Below are positions 43,118-52,747 of a stretch of 64,000 nucleotides of DNA, piece after piece. Position 1 is the stretch's first letter. Each line of letters opens with the position of its first letter. Source of the stretch: DSOI01 sp041394885 (GTDB lineage Bacteria; Acidobacteriota; Terriglobia; Bryobacterales; Bryobacteraceae); contig JAWKHI010000003.1 in NCBI GenBank assembly GCA_041394885.1, positions 124,001 to 188,000 of the forward strand, written 5' to 3'. Both the position numbers and the translations under genes were made by a program. Below the pieces are notes generated by a model, which did no database searches, was not told the origin of the DNA, and worked only from the letters and a program-made list of their open reading frames with translations.

Positions 43118-43951
43118 CTATCGAATCGCGATCACCTCCAGATACTCCGCCTCGACAAACGTCGCGTCGCAGGCAGCGTTGTTATTCTCTGACCACAGCG
43201 CGATGAGATCGCGCCGCAGTTCCTGCTGCTCGGGAATGCTCAGCGACGCAAAGGCGCGTGACATCGGGCCATAGTTAACCCGGAAGAATTCCACCACGGC
43301 ATCCGGGCCGAACGGGTAGCGGAACGGATACATCCGGCGCCTCATGGTGAGTCGCGAAACGCCATCGCCAAAACGGCCGCGGACGGTTTCCTCGTCGCCC
43401 CACAGCGCCGGAGAGGGCATTCCCGAAGGCGCGATGTGCTTCCCGATCGTCTTCAGCATCCGGCCGATGAAGCCGCCCGGCGTCCAATTGGCCATGGCGA
43501 TCATCCCGCCGGGCCGGCAAACCCGTACGAGTTCCGTGGCCACCATTTCCGGCCGGGGCGCGAACATCGCCGCCACCAGGCTGGTCACCGCGTCGAACTG
43601 GCCATCGCCGTAGGGAAGCGCTTCGGCGTCGCCTTGTTCGAAATCGACGTCGAGCCCCTCTGCTTGCGCCCGTGCCCGCGCCTTCTCCAGCCAGTTAGTG
43701 GCGATATCGCAGCCTGTCACGCGCGCGCCCGCCTTGGCCGCCAGCAGCGCCAGTTGTCCCGCGCCGCACCCAACGTCGAGCAGTCGGCTCCCAGGCGCAA
43801 CGCCCAGCCGGTCACAGAACTGCCGCGCGCCGGTCTCCATATAGCGCGAGAACAGGTCGTAGTCTCCGGTCATCCAGGTTGCCAGCAACCGGGCTTTGAG
43901 CTGGGCCAGGTCCGGCGTGGTGGTTGTCTCAATCGTAGTCATCGTGGTCAT
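43118..43951 (-). CDS. Class I SAM-dependent methyltransferase
   Basis: A 277-residue methyltransferase. The SAM-binding motif I is LLDVGCGAGQLALLA, followed by VTGCDIATNWLEKAR (motif II acid) and the GDAEALPYGDGQFDAV block. This is a UbiE/Methyltransf_11-type layout for small-molecule or lipid substrates. The ATG at 43951 has an AGAGG site and makes the first 30 residues helical. It is divergent from the AraC-type regulator, which may control it. Confidence 0.88.
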   Translation of the reverse strand: MTTMTTIETTTTPDLAQLKARLLATWMTGDYDLFSRYMETGARQFCDRLGVAPGSRLLDVGCGAGQLALLAAKAGARVTGCDIATNWLEKARARAQAEGLDVDFEQGDAEALPYGDGQFDAVTSLVAAMFAPRPEMVATELVRVCRPGGMIAMANWTPGGFIGRMLKTIGKHIAPSGMPSPALWGDEETVRGRFGDGVSRLTMRRRMYPFRYPFGPDAVVEFFRVNYGPMSRAFASLSIPEQQELRRDLIALWSENNNAACDATFVEAEYLEVIAIR

Positions 43952-44157
43952 CGAATTGTCCTCTCGAAAATGATTCTTTTCCGGACTTTGGATTCGGCCG
44001 GGTTGCGTGCTTTCCACGCCACGCCTAGAATTATGCAAGGTGGCTCTGGAATCGCCTATGCTCTGACGTCGCGCATTTTTGCTCGCCAGTCCAACCGCGC
44101 CGAATGGATTTGCCGAGCGTCCAGGGAAGTTTGCCGTTCCGCCGGTCAAGGGGCAAT

Positions 44158-45150
44158 ATGGATGCTTTTTCCGAAATCCTTTCAGGTGTGAAGCTGAACG
44201 GCGCGCTGTTCTTCAACGCGGAATTTTCGGCCCCGTGGTCCGTTGTTTCTCCCGGTTCGGCCGCGATGACACCATTGCTCGCCCCGGGCGCCAGCCATTT
44301 GGTGGTCTATCATTTTGTCGTCGAGGGTGACGCCTCAGCGACGCTGCACTCCGGGCCATCCACGACGCTCCAAGCCGGCGATGTCGTGGTGTTTCCCCAT
44401 GGCGACGAGCACGTGCTCTCCGCGGGCGATCCGATGGTGGAAGATGCCGAGGTCACCGTGGAGTCCATCCGCAAGATCCAATCGCGCGACCTCGGCTTGC
44501 TCCAAGCCGGAGGCGGCGGAGAGAAAACGCACATTGTCTGCGGCTTCATGGCCTGCGATCCCTACCTCGGCCGGCCCATCCTCAGCGGTCTGCCGCCGAT
44601 GTTCAAAGTAAACGTCCGGACAGACCGGTCCGGACGGTGGCTCGAGAGCTCCATCCTCCATCTGGTGGATGAAGCGGCTTCCGGCAAAATCGGCAGCGAA
44701 GCCATGCTGGCCAAACTCGCCGAGGCGCTGTTCGTAGACGCGATGCGCCGCCATGTGGCCGCATTACCGGAAAACCAGACCGGTTGGCTCGCCGGCGCCC
44801 GCGATGAGGTAGTGGGACGGAGCCTCGGATTGCTCCACCGGCGCGTGAGCCATCCCTGGACCATCGCGGACCTTGCCAACGAGGTGGGCGTTTCACGGTC
44901 CGCGCTCGTCGAGCGCTTCAGCCGCTATTTGTCGGAGCCCCCAATGACGTACCTGACCCGCTGGAGGCTGCAACTGGCCGCCCGCGCGCTCGCGGGGACC
45001 TCGAAAGGCGTCGCCGAGATCGCGGCCAGCGTGGGATACGAATCGGAAGCGGCTTTCAACCGGGCCTTCAAACGCGAGTTCGGAGCGCCACCGGCCAGAT
45101 ACCGCCGTGACCGGAAAGGCGCTGCCGCCGGCCATCCAGTGCCTGCCTAA
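44158..45150 (+). CDS. AraC-family regulator with cupin sensor domain
   Basis: A 330-residue transcription factor. The N-terminal half is a cupin_6-type sensor (DAFSEILSGVKLNGALFFNA, LQAGDVVVFPHGDEHVLSAGD). The C-terminal half has the two AraC helix-turn-helix motifs (TIADLANEVGVSRSALVERF and VAEIAASVGYESEAAFNRAF). AAGGGG precedes the ATG. Family members often repress or activate a divergent neighbour when a small ligand binds. The methyltransferase across the 206-base gap is the obvious candidate target. Confidence 0.92.
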   Translation: MDAFSEILSGVKLNGALFFNAEFSAPWSVVSPGSAAMTPLLAPGASHLVVYHFVVEGDASATLHSGPSTTLQAGDVVVFPHGDEHVLSAGDPMVEDAEVTVESIRKIQSRDLGLLQAGGGGEKTHIVCGFMACDPYLGRPILSGLPPMFKVNVRTDRSGRWLESSILHLVDEAASGKIGSEAMLAKLAEALFVDAMRRHVAALPENQTGWLAGARDEVVGRSLGLLHRRVSHPWTIADLANEVGVSRSALVERFSRYLSEPPMTYLTRWRLQLAARALAGTSKGVAEIAASVGYESEAAFNRAFKREFGAPPARYRRDRKGAAAGHPVPA

Positions 45151-45156
45151 GGCCGG

Positions 45157-47193
45157 TCAGCGTGATCGAAACAGTTCCTTCACCAACGCATCCGCTTTGT
45201 AGACCTTGCGCAGCGCTTCTATGATCCCCTGGCTCGCCACGTGGACGCTGCGTTCGCGCTCATCGCGATAGACGAACCGGTTCGGAAGGCTTTCGATGTT
45301 GCCATCGAACAGGATCCCCACCACCTCCCCTTTCCGGTTCACCGTCGGACTGCCGGAATTGCCGCCGTGCGTATCGGCCGTAGTGACGAAGTTGAACGGC
45401 GTGGACGCGGTGAGGCGTCCGCGGGCCGCGAGCCACGAAGGTGGCAGCGCGAACGGCTCCTTACCGGTGGCTCGTGGGAACACACCCCCGATCGTAGTGG
45501 TCCACGGGACCTCGCGGCCCTGCGCATCGCGATAGCCGGCAACCGGACCATAGGACAGCCGTAGCGTGAAGGTCGCATCCGGGTAGTCGCCGGTGCCGAA
45601 CGCCTGGAAACGGGCTCGCGCGACCGACGCGGCGGCCTCCGAGAGCGGCGCCTCCACCTCATCCTCGAAACGCTTTCTATATCGGCGCGCCTCGCCGTCG
45701 ATGGCGCGCACCAGCCGCAACATGCCGTCGCTCGACTGAGCCGCGGCCGCTGGATCGTTCGCCAGCCTCTTGCGCTCGGCAACCTCCATCAGGCGCGAGG
45801 TTCCCACATACGCCTCTGCCGCCGATTGCGGAGACTTTCCCTCGAGCAGACGCCGCACCAGCGCATCCCCGGCGCCGAATTGCTTCTGTAGAAAATCCAG
45901 GTAATTCGCCAGCACGGCGATCTCTTGCGACGCGGTGACCGGAGCCGGTGTGTACATCGCCTGTTCCAGCGATTCGAGCGCCGGAGTGGTGTACTCGCGC
46001 AGCCTCTCCGCGTCCGGCTTGGTCTTCTCCACGCCGTAGCGAAGCACTTGCCGCGAGATGGCGTACAAATCGCTGCCGCGTCCGGCAAGCCGTTCCAACA
46101 GATAGTAGCGCCGGTAGAAGTGCTCATAGTTCTTGTAGGTGGCCGAGACCTTCGCCAGCGTCTGATTGAAATCGCCCCCGGCGCGGGTGGCGAGCGTGGA
46201 CTCGTCGTCCCGCTTCCTCGCCATCAGCGACGGATCGCGCAGTCCGGCAAGGAAGCCCGTAAAGGCCTTGAAGCTATTCTGCTGGCTGAACAGATTCTCC
46301 TGCGCCACGCGGCGGTTCTCGTCCCGCTCGGCGCTGTAGCGCGCCAGCGCCGCGATGATGGACTCGAGATAGTCCACCTGAAACGGATACGTATGGTCGC
46401 GGAAGAATTCGAGCGCCGCTACCGTCTCCAGCCGCCCCGTGGTTCCCGGATGGCCAGTGACGAAAATCAGTTCGCCCTTGCGCGCCCCGGCGCGGCTCCA
46501 CTTCAGAAAGTTCGGCGTCGCCGCTGGTTTCCCGTTTTCCCAGGCGCGCAGGAACGACATGTCCAGGCAGTAGCGCGGATAAGTGAAGTTATCCGGATCG
46601 CCGCCGAAAGCGGCGATCGATACCTCTGGTGCGAACACCAGACGGATGTCGGTGTACTTCCGGTACCGGTACAAATGATACAAACCACCCGCGTACAACG
46701 TCACCACGTCACAGCGTCCGCCGGCGGACTGGCACTGCTGCTCGATCGCCGTCATCGCCGCCTTGCGCAACCGGTTGGCTTCCGCGGAGGCAGTGCCCTC
46801 CGGCGCCGCGCCGGTTACCTTTGCCGTCACATCGGTGATCTCTTCCAGAATGTTGGCTTCGTAATCGGGACACGGTAGTTCCGCGGCCCGCGCCGGCGCG
46901 AGAAAACCATTCTTCATCAAGTCCCTTTCGGGGGTGCTCAATTTCTGAATGCACTCGGCGGCCACGTGGTGATTGGTGAAGATCAAGCCATCGCTCGAGA
47001 CCATCGACGCGGAACCGCCATTCACTAGGCGCACCGAGGCGCGCCGTAGTTTGTCCAGGAAACTGCCGGTGAGCCGGAAACCGTGTTCCTTCGCGATCCT
47101 CTCGACCGGCGGCTGATCGAGCAGCCAAATCCCGTCATCGGCCAAGGCGAGCCCGGTAGGAAGAAGTGAGATTACGGCAATGATCAGGCGCAT
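45157..47193 (-). CDS. S46-family dipeptidyl-peptidase (DPP7-like)
   Basis: A 678-residue exported serine exopeptidase that removes dipeptides in the periplasm. Signal peptide to about residue 18 (GLALA-DD). The catalytic His lies in GLIFTNHHVAAE, the Asp in GGDPDNFTYPRYCLD, and the Ser in GGNSGSPTVN near the C-terminus. The S1-pocket position is Gly (ILFDGNIES), which in studied S46 enzymes marks DPP7 (hydrophobic P1) rather than the Arg of DPP11 (acidic P1). I take the ATG at 47193, 7 bases after AAGG, over the TTG two codons upstream. It likely feeds amino-acid uptake. Confidence 0.92.
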   Translation of the reverse strand: MRLIIAVISLLPTGLALADDGIWLLDQPPVERIAKEHGFRLTGSFLDKLRRASVRLVNGGSASMVSSDGLIFTNHHVAAECIQKLSTPERDLMKNGFLAPARAAELPCPDYEANILEEITDVTAKVTGAAPEGTASAEANRLRKAAMTAIEQQCQSAGGRCDVVTLYAGGLYHLYRYRKYTDIRLVFAPEVSIAAFGGDPDNFTYPRYCLDMSFLRAWENGKPAATPNFLKWSRAGARKGELIFVTGHPGTTGRLETVAALEFFRDHTYPFQVDYLESIIAALARYSAERDENRRVAQENLFSQQNSFKAFTGFLAGLRDPSLMARKRDDESTLATRAGGDFNQTLAKVSATYKNYEHFYRRYYLLERLAGRGSDLYAISRQVLRYGVEKTKPDAERLREYTTPALESLEQAMYTPAPVTASQEIAVLANYLDFLQKQFGAGDALVRRLLEGKSPQSAAEAYVGTSRLMEVAERKRLANDPAAAAQSSDGMLRLVRAIDGEARRYRKRFEDEVEAPLSEAAASVARARFQAFGTGDYPDATFTLRLSYGPVAGYRDAQGREVPWTTTIGGVFPRATGKEPFALPPSWLAARGRLTASTPFNFVTTADTHGGNSGSPTVNRKGEVVGILFDGNIESLPNRFVYRDERERSVHVASQGIIEALRKVYKADALVKELFRSR

Positions 47194-47351
47194 CGGCAAA
47201 CCTTACATTATCGCGCACGTTTGGGCGGAAAAATTTGTAGCGAAATAAACCATTTATTATCAATCTCTTACGGAGGATCGCGCAGACTCCTTTGTTGGGA
47301 TTTCGGACCTGCGTGTGCGATACTGAGGGCAGGAATCTTCAAGACGACCCT

Positions 47352-48710
47352 ATGAAGTTGCAGGACGACGCCGCGGCGCGGTACCACAAAATCCTGGACT
47401 CGCCCGAGTTCCGGGATCTGGCGTGGGCGGAAAGTATACAGCATCAAATGAGCGAAAACAACCTCGCTCCCGGCGGACGCTTCGTTTGTCCTGTCTTGAG
47501 GCCCCATTTCGTCACGCGGCGCCAGTACGAAGCCATGAGCAAGGCTTCCGAGAGCCTCTATTCGGCCATCGATCGCATCCGCGCGATGATGGTCTCGAGC
47601 CCCGCTCTGCTCAGCCGGCTCGAGATGCTCCCGGCGGAAAAGATGTTGGCGGCGGTGAACCCCGGCTACCCTTATCTAGCCGTAACTTCCCTCCTCGACA
47701 CCCAGCTGTGCAATGGCTCGTTTCAGTTCGTGGATACCGACACCTACGGACCTTCCGGCGTGGTCTACCATGACGCGCTGAGCGATCTGTTCTACGACAG
47801 CGGCCCGGTGAAGCAGCTTCGCAAGAAGCACAAGCTCGCCAAGGTGGCGGGCATGAAGAAACTGCTGCAATCCATGCTGGCCGCTTACAAGGTTACCGGC
47901 AAGAAGAAATTTCCGCGCATCGCCATTGTCGAGTTCCGCCCGCCCTTCAAGAACACTCCTGGACCGGAACAGGTCCTGATGGCCGAGTTTTTCCGGAGAG
48001 CCGGATTCCCCACCGAAGTGGTGACGCCGGACCAACTCGACTACCGCAATGGCCAACTGAGCCGAGGCGGTTTCGGAATCGAGATCGTCTATCGCATGGT
48101 CTCGGCGCAGGAGTTCCTCGTCCGGTTCAGCCTGAACCATCCACTCGTGCGGGCTTATCGGGAAGGCGCTATCTGCATGGTGAACAGCTTTCAGACCGAG
48201 ATGCTCCAAAAAAAAGCCATCTTCGGACTGCTCACCGACGAATCGATCACGGCCAAGTTTCCCGCGGCCGAACGCAAGGCCATCCGCGAGCACCTGCCCT
48301 GGACCCGCGTGGTGCAACCGGTGAAGACGACCCACGAGGGCAAGCCGATCGATCTCCCCGAGTTTATTCTGAAGAACCGCGAGCGGCTCGTGTTGAAGCC
48401 GAACGATTCCACCGCGGACCTGCACTCCTACTATGGCTCTGAGACGACCGACCAGGCGTGGGACCGGGCGCTGAAATCCGCGCTTCGTAATCCCTACGTG
48501 GTCCAGGAGCGTGTCCTGCTGCCCCAGGCTGCGTTTCCCGTGTATCAGTACGGCAAGATGGAAATGCGGAACATGGAAATCGAGGTCCACCCGCACATCT
48601 ATCTCGGAAAGCTCGGCGGATGCTCCACGCAGGTGCGGGACGCCACCACGGGCTTCTCCACGCTCGAGGGCATCACCCCGACGTTCGTCCTCCAGGGCGG
48701 CGGGCACTAG
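47352..48710 (+). CDS. Conserved protein with a circularly permuted ATP-grasp-like end
   Basis: A 452-residue soluble protein without a firm family name. Its last third contains NRERLVLKPNDSTADLHSYYG and, after a spacer with Trp, NPYVVQERVLLP. This is the lysine/Gly-loop and 'VVQE' pattern of circularly permuted ATP-grasp ligases (glutathionylspermidine-synthase-like). The middle has an acidobacterial-type helical section (KTLHKL-like VKQLRKKHKLAKVAGMKKL) and SRGGFGIEIVYRMVSAQEFL. It may ligate an amino acid or small amine. The ATG at 47352 has no good ribosome site; an upstream TTG near 47292 is the alternative. Function unknown. Confidence 0.72.
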   Translation: MKLQDDAAARYHKILDSPEFRDLAWAESIQHQMSENNLAPGGRFVCPVLRPHFVTRRQYEAMSKASESLYSAIDRIRAMMVSSPALLSRLEMLPAEKMLAAVNPGYPYLAVTSLLDTQLCNGSFQFVDTDTYGPSGVVYHDALSDLFYDSGPVKQLRKKHKLAKVAGMKKLLQSMLAAYKVTGKKKFPRIAIVEFRPPFKNTPGPEQVLMAEFFRRAGFPTEVVTPDQLDYRNGQLSRGGFGIEIVYRMVSAQEFLVRFSLNHPLVRAYREGAICMVNSFQTEMLQKKAIFGLLTDESITAKFPAAERKAIREHLPWTRVVQPVKTTHEGKPIDLPEFILKNRERLVLKPNDSTADLHSYYGSETTDQAWDRALKSALRNPYVVQERVLLPQAAFPVYQYGKMEMRNMEIEVHPHIYLGKLGGCSTQVRDATTGFSTLEGITPTFVLQGGGH

Positions 48711-48732
48711 CCCCCCGCGCGCTTCTTCCGCC

Positions 48733-49308
48733 CTACTTCGGACGCGGCGGCGTAATCATGATATGAGCCCCCGCCGTCCCCGGATACATCAACCAGGGCT
48801 CAGTGGTTCCCTTCACAGGCAACCCGGTGGACTCCGCGGTGGCGTAGGGAACGTACACCACCCAGCGCAGGAACGGTTCGATCGTCTCGCCCTTGGCCGC
48901 ATCGAATCCTTTGCCCGCCATGACGTAGAGCATCCGCGGCTCCTTCGGCATCTTGACTTTGCCGTCGTCCACTTCTTTCCATCGCGCCTTGTGCCGGTCC
49001 ATGCCCTTCATGCCCTGCGCGGTCAACTCCCGTCCACGGGCCATGAATGGCTCCAGATCCTTGTGATAGCAGGCCACGCTGTAGTTTTTGGACTCTGGAT
49101 CGCTTGCCAGGCAGATGAGTTCGTTCGTGCCTTCGCGTAGCGTCACCACTTTGCCATCGGCGCTGTAGCCGAGCACGGCGGCGCCGGCCTGGCGATCCTT
49201 GGGCGCTGCCTGCACTGCGGCGGCGATCTGTTCGGCGGGTGGTGCGATTTCTGCGAGCGCGAAGGGCGCTATCGCGGTCAAGACAAGGAAAAGACGAGTT
49301 GGGTTCAC
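48733..49308 (-). CDS. Exported protein of unknown function
   Basis: A 191-residue protein with a signal peptide (NPTRLFLVLTAIAPFALAEIA). The mature part (CLASDPESKNYSVACYHKDL, WVVYVPYATAESTGLP, GTAGAHIMI) matches no family I know; two Cys could form a disulphide. The GTG at 49308 lies 4 bases after the stop of the dicarboxylate symporter, so the two are probably cotranscribed. Function unknown. Confidence 0.75.
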   Translation of the reverse strand: MNPTRLFLVLTAIAPFALAEIAPPAEQIAAAVQAAPKDRQAGAAVLGYSADGKVVTLREGTNELICLASDPESKNYSVACYHKDLEPFMARGRELTAQGMKGMDRHKARWKEVDDGKVKMPKEPRMLYVMAGKGFDAAKGETIEPFLRWVVYVPYATAESTGLPVKGTTEPWLMYPGTAGAHIMITPPRPK

Positions 49309-49312
49309 GTCG

Positions 49313-50623
49313 TCATAATACAACTTCGGGCGCGGCCGCGGCTGGCGCTTCCATCAAGCCCTCCGTCCGCGCCACGCACAATGCCGACACCACATCGCCC
49401 ACCACGTTGAGCGTGGTCCGGCACATGTCGAGCAGCCGGTCCACGCCAAGCACGATCGCGATCCCCTGCCCCGGCACGCCCACCGTTTCGAGCACCATCG
49501 CCAACAGCGGCAACGATCCGCCGGGCACGCCCGCCGTCCCCACCGCCGTGATCACGGAAAGCAAAATAACGGTGATCTGGGATCCGATCGGGAGTTCCAC
49601 GCCGAACACTTGCGCCAGAAACAGCACGGTCACACCTTCGAACAACGCCGTGCCATGCATGTTGGCCGTCGCCCCCAGCGGCAGCACGAATCCGGTGATG
49701 GACCGTGGCACGCCCAGCCGCAATTCCGACACCCGCATCGATGTGGGCAGCGTGGCGCTCGACGAACTCGTCGAAAATGCGGTCAACATGATCGGCCAAA
49801 TCGTTCGGAAGAAGTCCACCGGGTTCATCCGGCCGACGGTGCGTACGATGATACCCAACGCCAGCAGCAAGTGGATCAGCAGCCCGCCCGCTACAACCAA
49901 TACGTAGAGCGCCAGCGCCTTCAACAAGGAGAGCCCAAAGCGCGAGGCCGTGGAGAACACGAGCATCGCCACCCCGATGGGGGCCAGTTGCATCACCAGG
50001 CCGATGATGCGAATCGTAATTTCGGCGACTCCATCCAGTACGTCGGCCACCGGTTTCTGCTGCCGCTCCGGAATGCGCGAAAGCCCCACACCGAAGATGA
50101 CGGCGAAGAATATCAAGGCCAGGTAGTCGCCCGTGGCTGCCGCTTCCACCGGATTTCGCGGCACGATGTTGACGAAGGTCTGGACGCCGAAACCCTGCAG
50201 GCGCGCGCGGCGAGCCTCGGCTTCGCCCTGATACTCGTTCATCACCTGGTCCACCAGCTCCTTCGGCAGTCCGTCCCCCGGGCGGACCGTGTTCACCAGG
50301 AACAACCCAATCCCGGCCGCGATTGCCGTGCCCAGAATGAAGAAGCCGAACGTCTTGCCGAGCACCTTGCCCAGGCTGCGCACCTGGCCGAGGTTGAGCA
50401 CCCCCAACGCCATCGTTGAGAAGATGAGCGGCACCACCACCATGAACAGCATCCGCAGCCAAACTTGTCCGATGGGCTCGGTGATGTTGCGGATCGTCCA
50501 CAGCAAAGTGTCGCTGCCTCCGGCCGCCGCGTTGGCCCCGATGCCGGCCGCGCCGCCGACGAGCAGCGCCAGGAAGATCAGGCGCGTAGGGATAGACTGG
50601 TACTCTGGCGAGTTCTCAGACAT
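49313..50623 (-). CDS. Dicarboxylate/amino-acid:cation symporter (DAACS)
   Basis: A 436-residue transporter of the glutamate/C4-dicarboxylate family, moving its substrate with H+ or Na+. It has eight main helices and both re-entrant loops. Diagnostic stretches are the serine-rich hairpin STSSSSATLPTS, GATANMHGTAL, AGVPGGSLPLLAM and GVDRLLDMCRTTLNVVGD. The Arg in DMCRTTLN helps choose acidic substrates. Which one (aspartate, glutamate, succinate or fumarate) cannot be decided. Confidence 0.93.
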   Translation of the reverse strand: MSENSPEYQSIPTRLIFLALLVGGAAGIGANAAAGGSDTLLWTIRNITEPIGQVWLRMLFMVVVPLIFSTMALGVLNLGQVRSLGKVLGKTFGFFILGTAIAAGIGLFLVNTVRPGDGLPKELVDQVMNEYQGEAEARRARLQGFGVQTFVNIVPRNPVEAAATGDYLALIFFAVIFGVGLSRIPERQQKPVADVLDGVAEITIRIIGLVMQLAPIGVAMLVFSTASRFGLSLLKALALYVLVVAGGLLIHLLLALGIIVRTVGRMNPVDFFRTIWPIMLTAFSTSSSSATLPTSMRVSELRLGVPRSITGFVLPLGATANMHGTALFEGVTVLFLAQVFGVELPIGSQITVILLSVITAVGTAGVPGGSLPLLAMVLETVGVPGQGIAIVLGVDRLLDMCRTTLNVVGDVVSALCVARTEGLMEAPAAAAPEVVL

Positions 50624-50684
50624 GGGGAAGTCTGAATTATAGCAGCCGGGGAAACGAAGCTCGCCGCACTGCCACTACCCGGGC

Positions 50685-52043
50685 ATGAACCTTGTTCTCG
50701 AATGGAACGAACTGGCGATTCAAGCAGTGCGCGACACCAAGCCCGGCCCGCCGATGGCCGCGCGATCTCTTAGCGTTGTCGCATCGGCGATGTATGACGC
50801 CTGGGCCCCCTACGATAACGTTGCCAAGCCCTGGAAGAGCACCGTGCCGCGGCGCCCGGTTGGCCAGCGGACGGTTCCGAATCGCGAGAAGGCCATCAGC
50901 ATGGCCGCCTACCGCGCGCTCGTGGATCAGTTCCCGTCGGTGGACGCGAACTTCTCCGCCAAACTCGTCGCCAAGCTCGCCACTGTCGGGCTCAGCCCAG
51001 GCGACACAACCACCAACCTCAACAATCCGGCCGGCGTGGGCAATCAGGCGTCGACGGCCGTGCTGAATTTCCGTCACAGCGACGGCGCCAACCAGGCCGG
51101 CAACTATGCCGACACTACCGGCTATGTGGCGCCCAATCCGCCGATGATCGCCGCCATACCGGCCGCCGTGGACGCCGTTCCCTATCCCGGAAAATGGCAG
51201 CCGCTCACCTATCTCTCCGTCGATCACGTCGCCAAAACGCCGACGTTCATCGGGCCTCATTGGGGCTTGGTGAAGCCGTTCGCGCTCACCTCCTCCAGCC
51301 AGTTTCGTCCGTCGCCCCCACAATCGGAGTTTTCACAAGGCTTCCTCGAGCAGGCGCGCTGGGTCATGGAGGTCCAGGCCAACCTGACGCCCCGGCAGAA
51401 AGTGATCGCCGAATACTGGGCCGACGGCCCGAATTCCGAACTGCCCCCCGGCCACTGGAACGAGTTCGCCTCCTTCGTCGCCGTCCGCGACAACATGGGG
51501 CTCGACGACACCATCAAGCTGATGTTCGTGGTTGGCAACGCAATCGGCGACGCCGCCATCGCTACCTGGGAAGCCAAGAGGTTTTACGACTACGTCCGGC
51601 CCATCACGGCCATCCGTCACCTGTTCCGCGGTAAGCAGATCCGGGCATGGGGCGGGCCGGGTATGGGCACCATCGACATCGACGGCTCGGCGTGGCGTCC
51701 GTTCCAGGTCCCCACGTTTCCCACGCCGCCGTTTGCCGAGTACACTTCCGGACACAGCGCTTTCAGCCGCGCCGGGGCGGAAGTATTGAAACGTTTTACC
51801 GGAAGCGACAAGTTCGGCTTTTTCTATGCGCAAACCAAGCCGCTGGCGGCGGACCCAACCGTTCCGGTGGGCGACGTCATCCTGCACTGGTCCACTTTCA
51901 CAGAGGCGGCGCAGGAAGCCGGCGAATCGCGCCTCTACGGCGGGATTCATTTCTACGAGGGCAACGTGGCGGGACTTGGCATGGGCCGCAGCGTGGGTGA
52001 GGTCGTCTATCAGAAGGCCGAACAATTGTGGACGGGCGCCTGA
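50685..52043 (+). CDS. Vanadium-haloperoxidase/PAP2-type protein
   Basis: A 452-residue mainly helical protein with the three motifs of vanadate-dependent haloperoxidases and acid phosphatases: the Lys-Arg plus RP motif in EAKRFYDYVRPITAIRHL, the SGH motif in EYTSGHSAFSRAGAE, and the final Arg/His motif in ESRLYGGIHFYEGN. These residues bind vanadate or phosphate. No signal peptide is visible at the chosen start, though soil relatives are often exported. Whether it oxidises halides or cleaves phosphate cannot be told. A GC-rich hairpin follows the gene. Confidence 0.87.
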   Translation: MNLVLEWNELAIQAVRDTKPGPPMAARSLSVVASAMYDAWAPYDNVAKPWKSTVPRRPVGQRTVPNREKAISMAAYRALVDQFPSVDANFSAKLVAKLATVGLSPGDTTTNLNNPAGVGNQASTAVLNFRHSDGANQAGNYADTTGYVAPNPPMIAAIPAAVDAVPYPGKWQPLTYLSVDHVAKTPTFIGPHWGLVKPFALTSSSQFRPSPPQSEFSQGFLEQARWVMEVQANLTPRQKVIAEYWADGPNSELPPGHWNEFASFVAVRDNMGLDDTIKLMFVVGNAIGDAAIATWEAKRFYDYVRPITAIRHLFRGKQIRAWGGPGMGTIDIDGSAWRPFQVPTFPTPPFAEYTSGHSAFSRAGAEVLKRFTGSDKFGFFYAQTKPLAADPTVPVGDVILHWSTFTEAAQEAGESRLYGGIHFYEGNVAGLGMGRSVGEVVYQKAEQLWTGA

Positions 52044-52082
52044 CGGCAAGCCGCCCGCCCACGAAATCCAGCGCTGTTCCAG

Positions 52083-52108
52083 GCCCGGGCTGGGCATCCC
52101 GCCCGGGC
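52083..52108 (+). terminator. Hairpin after the haloperoxidase-like gene
   Basis: A GC-only 8-bp stem (52083-52090 with 52101-52108) and a 10-base loop, about 40 bases after the stop. No T-run follows, so termination is plausible but not certain. It separates the gene from the eight-gene signalling cluster. Confidence 0.45.
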
Positions 52109-52293
52109 TCTTGACCCCACCATCCCGCCGGTTACAACTATCACTGAGATTCCAGTGCTCTTTGCCCAGCCCAATTTCCTCGCCAAGCCTCCACTTTTCG
52201 CTTGAACCGGGCCATTCTCCCGTGATTCAATAGAATTTTCGCGTAGCACAGCCTTGAGGGAGGCTCGAATGAACGGTTCCGGAGGAGCGGGCC

Positions 52294-52734
52294 ATGTCGA
52301 AGACCTTCACCATCGGACGTGATCCGTCCGCCGATATTCCTATCGCTGACGCTTCCGTCAGCCGGATCCACGCTGAAGCTGTGCTTGACGATGGTGGCCA
52401 GGTTTTTCTCACAGACTGCAATTCGAGCAACGGCACGTTCATCCTCCGCGACGGCAAAGAGCAGCGCGTCAGCCAGGAGCGCCTTCTCGCCACCGATCAG
52501 ATCAAGTTCGGCGGCGTCTCGCTTCCCGTCACGGCCTTGATCGCCGCCATACGCCGGAAGGATCCACGGCCGGAACCGGCGCCCATGCCCTCGGCCGATT
52601 CGCCCGCGTCCATCGACAAGCCGCCGCCGAAAAAAAAAGGCGTGCGGGAATTTTCCGAAAGCACCCGTCTGGTGCGTTGCGCGTGCGGAGCGGTGAAGCC
52701 CGCCGCATCGGTCTGCGCCACGTGCGGGCTCTAG
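52294..52734 (+). CDS. FHA-domain protein with C-terminal zinc ribbon
   Basis: A 146-residue cytoplasmic adaptor. Residues 1-85 are an FHA domain with every phosphothreonine-contact residue in place: TIGRDPS, VSRIHAE and NSSNGTF. Residues 90-120 are a proline/lysine linker. The C-terminus is a four-cysteine zinc ribbon (CACG, then CATCG). FHA domains bind phospho-Thr peptides made by Ser/Thr kinases; a kinase and two phosphatases lie in the same operon. A GGAGGAG ribosome site precedes the ATG. It is the first gene of the cluster at 52.3-60.9 kb. Confidence 0.92.
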   Translation: MSKTFTIGRDPSADIPIADASVSRIHAEAVLDDGGQVFLTDCNSSNGTFILRDGKEQRVSQERLLATDQIKFGGVSLPVTALIAAIRRKDPRPEPAPMPSADSPASIDKPPPKKKGVREFSESTRLVRCACGAVKPAASVCATCGL

Positions 52735-52747
52735 AGGAGGCATCGAG

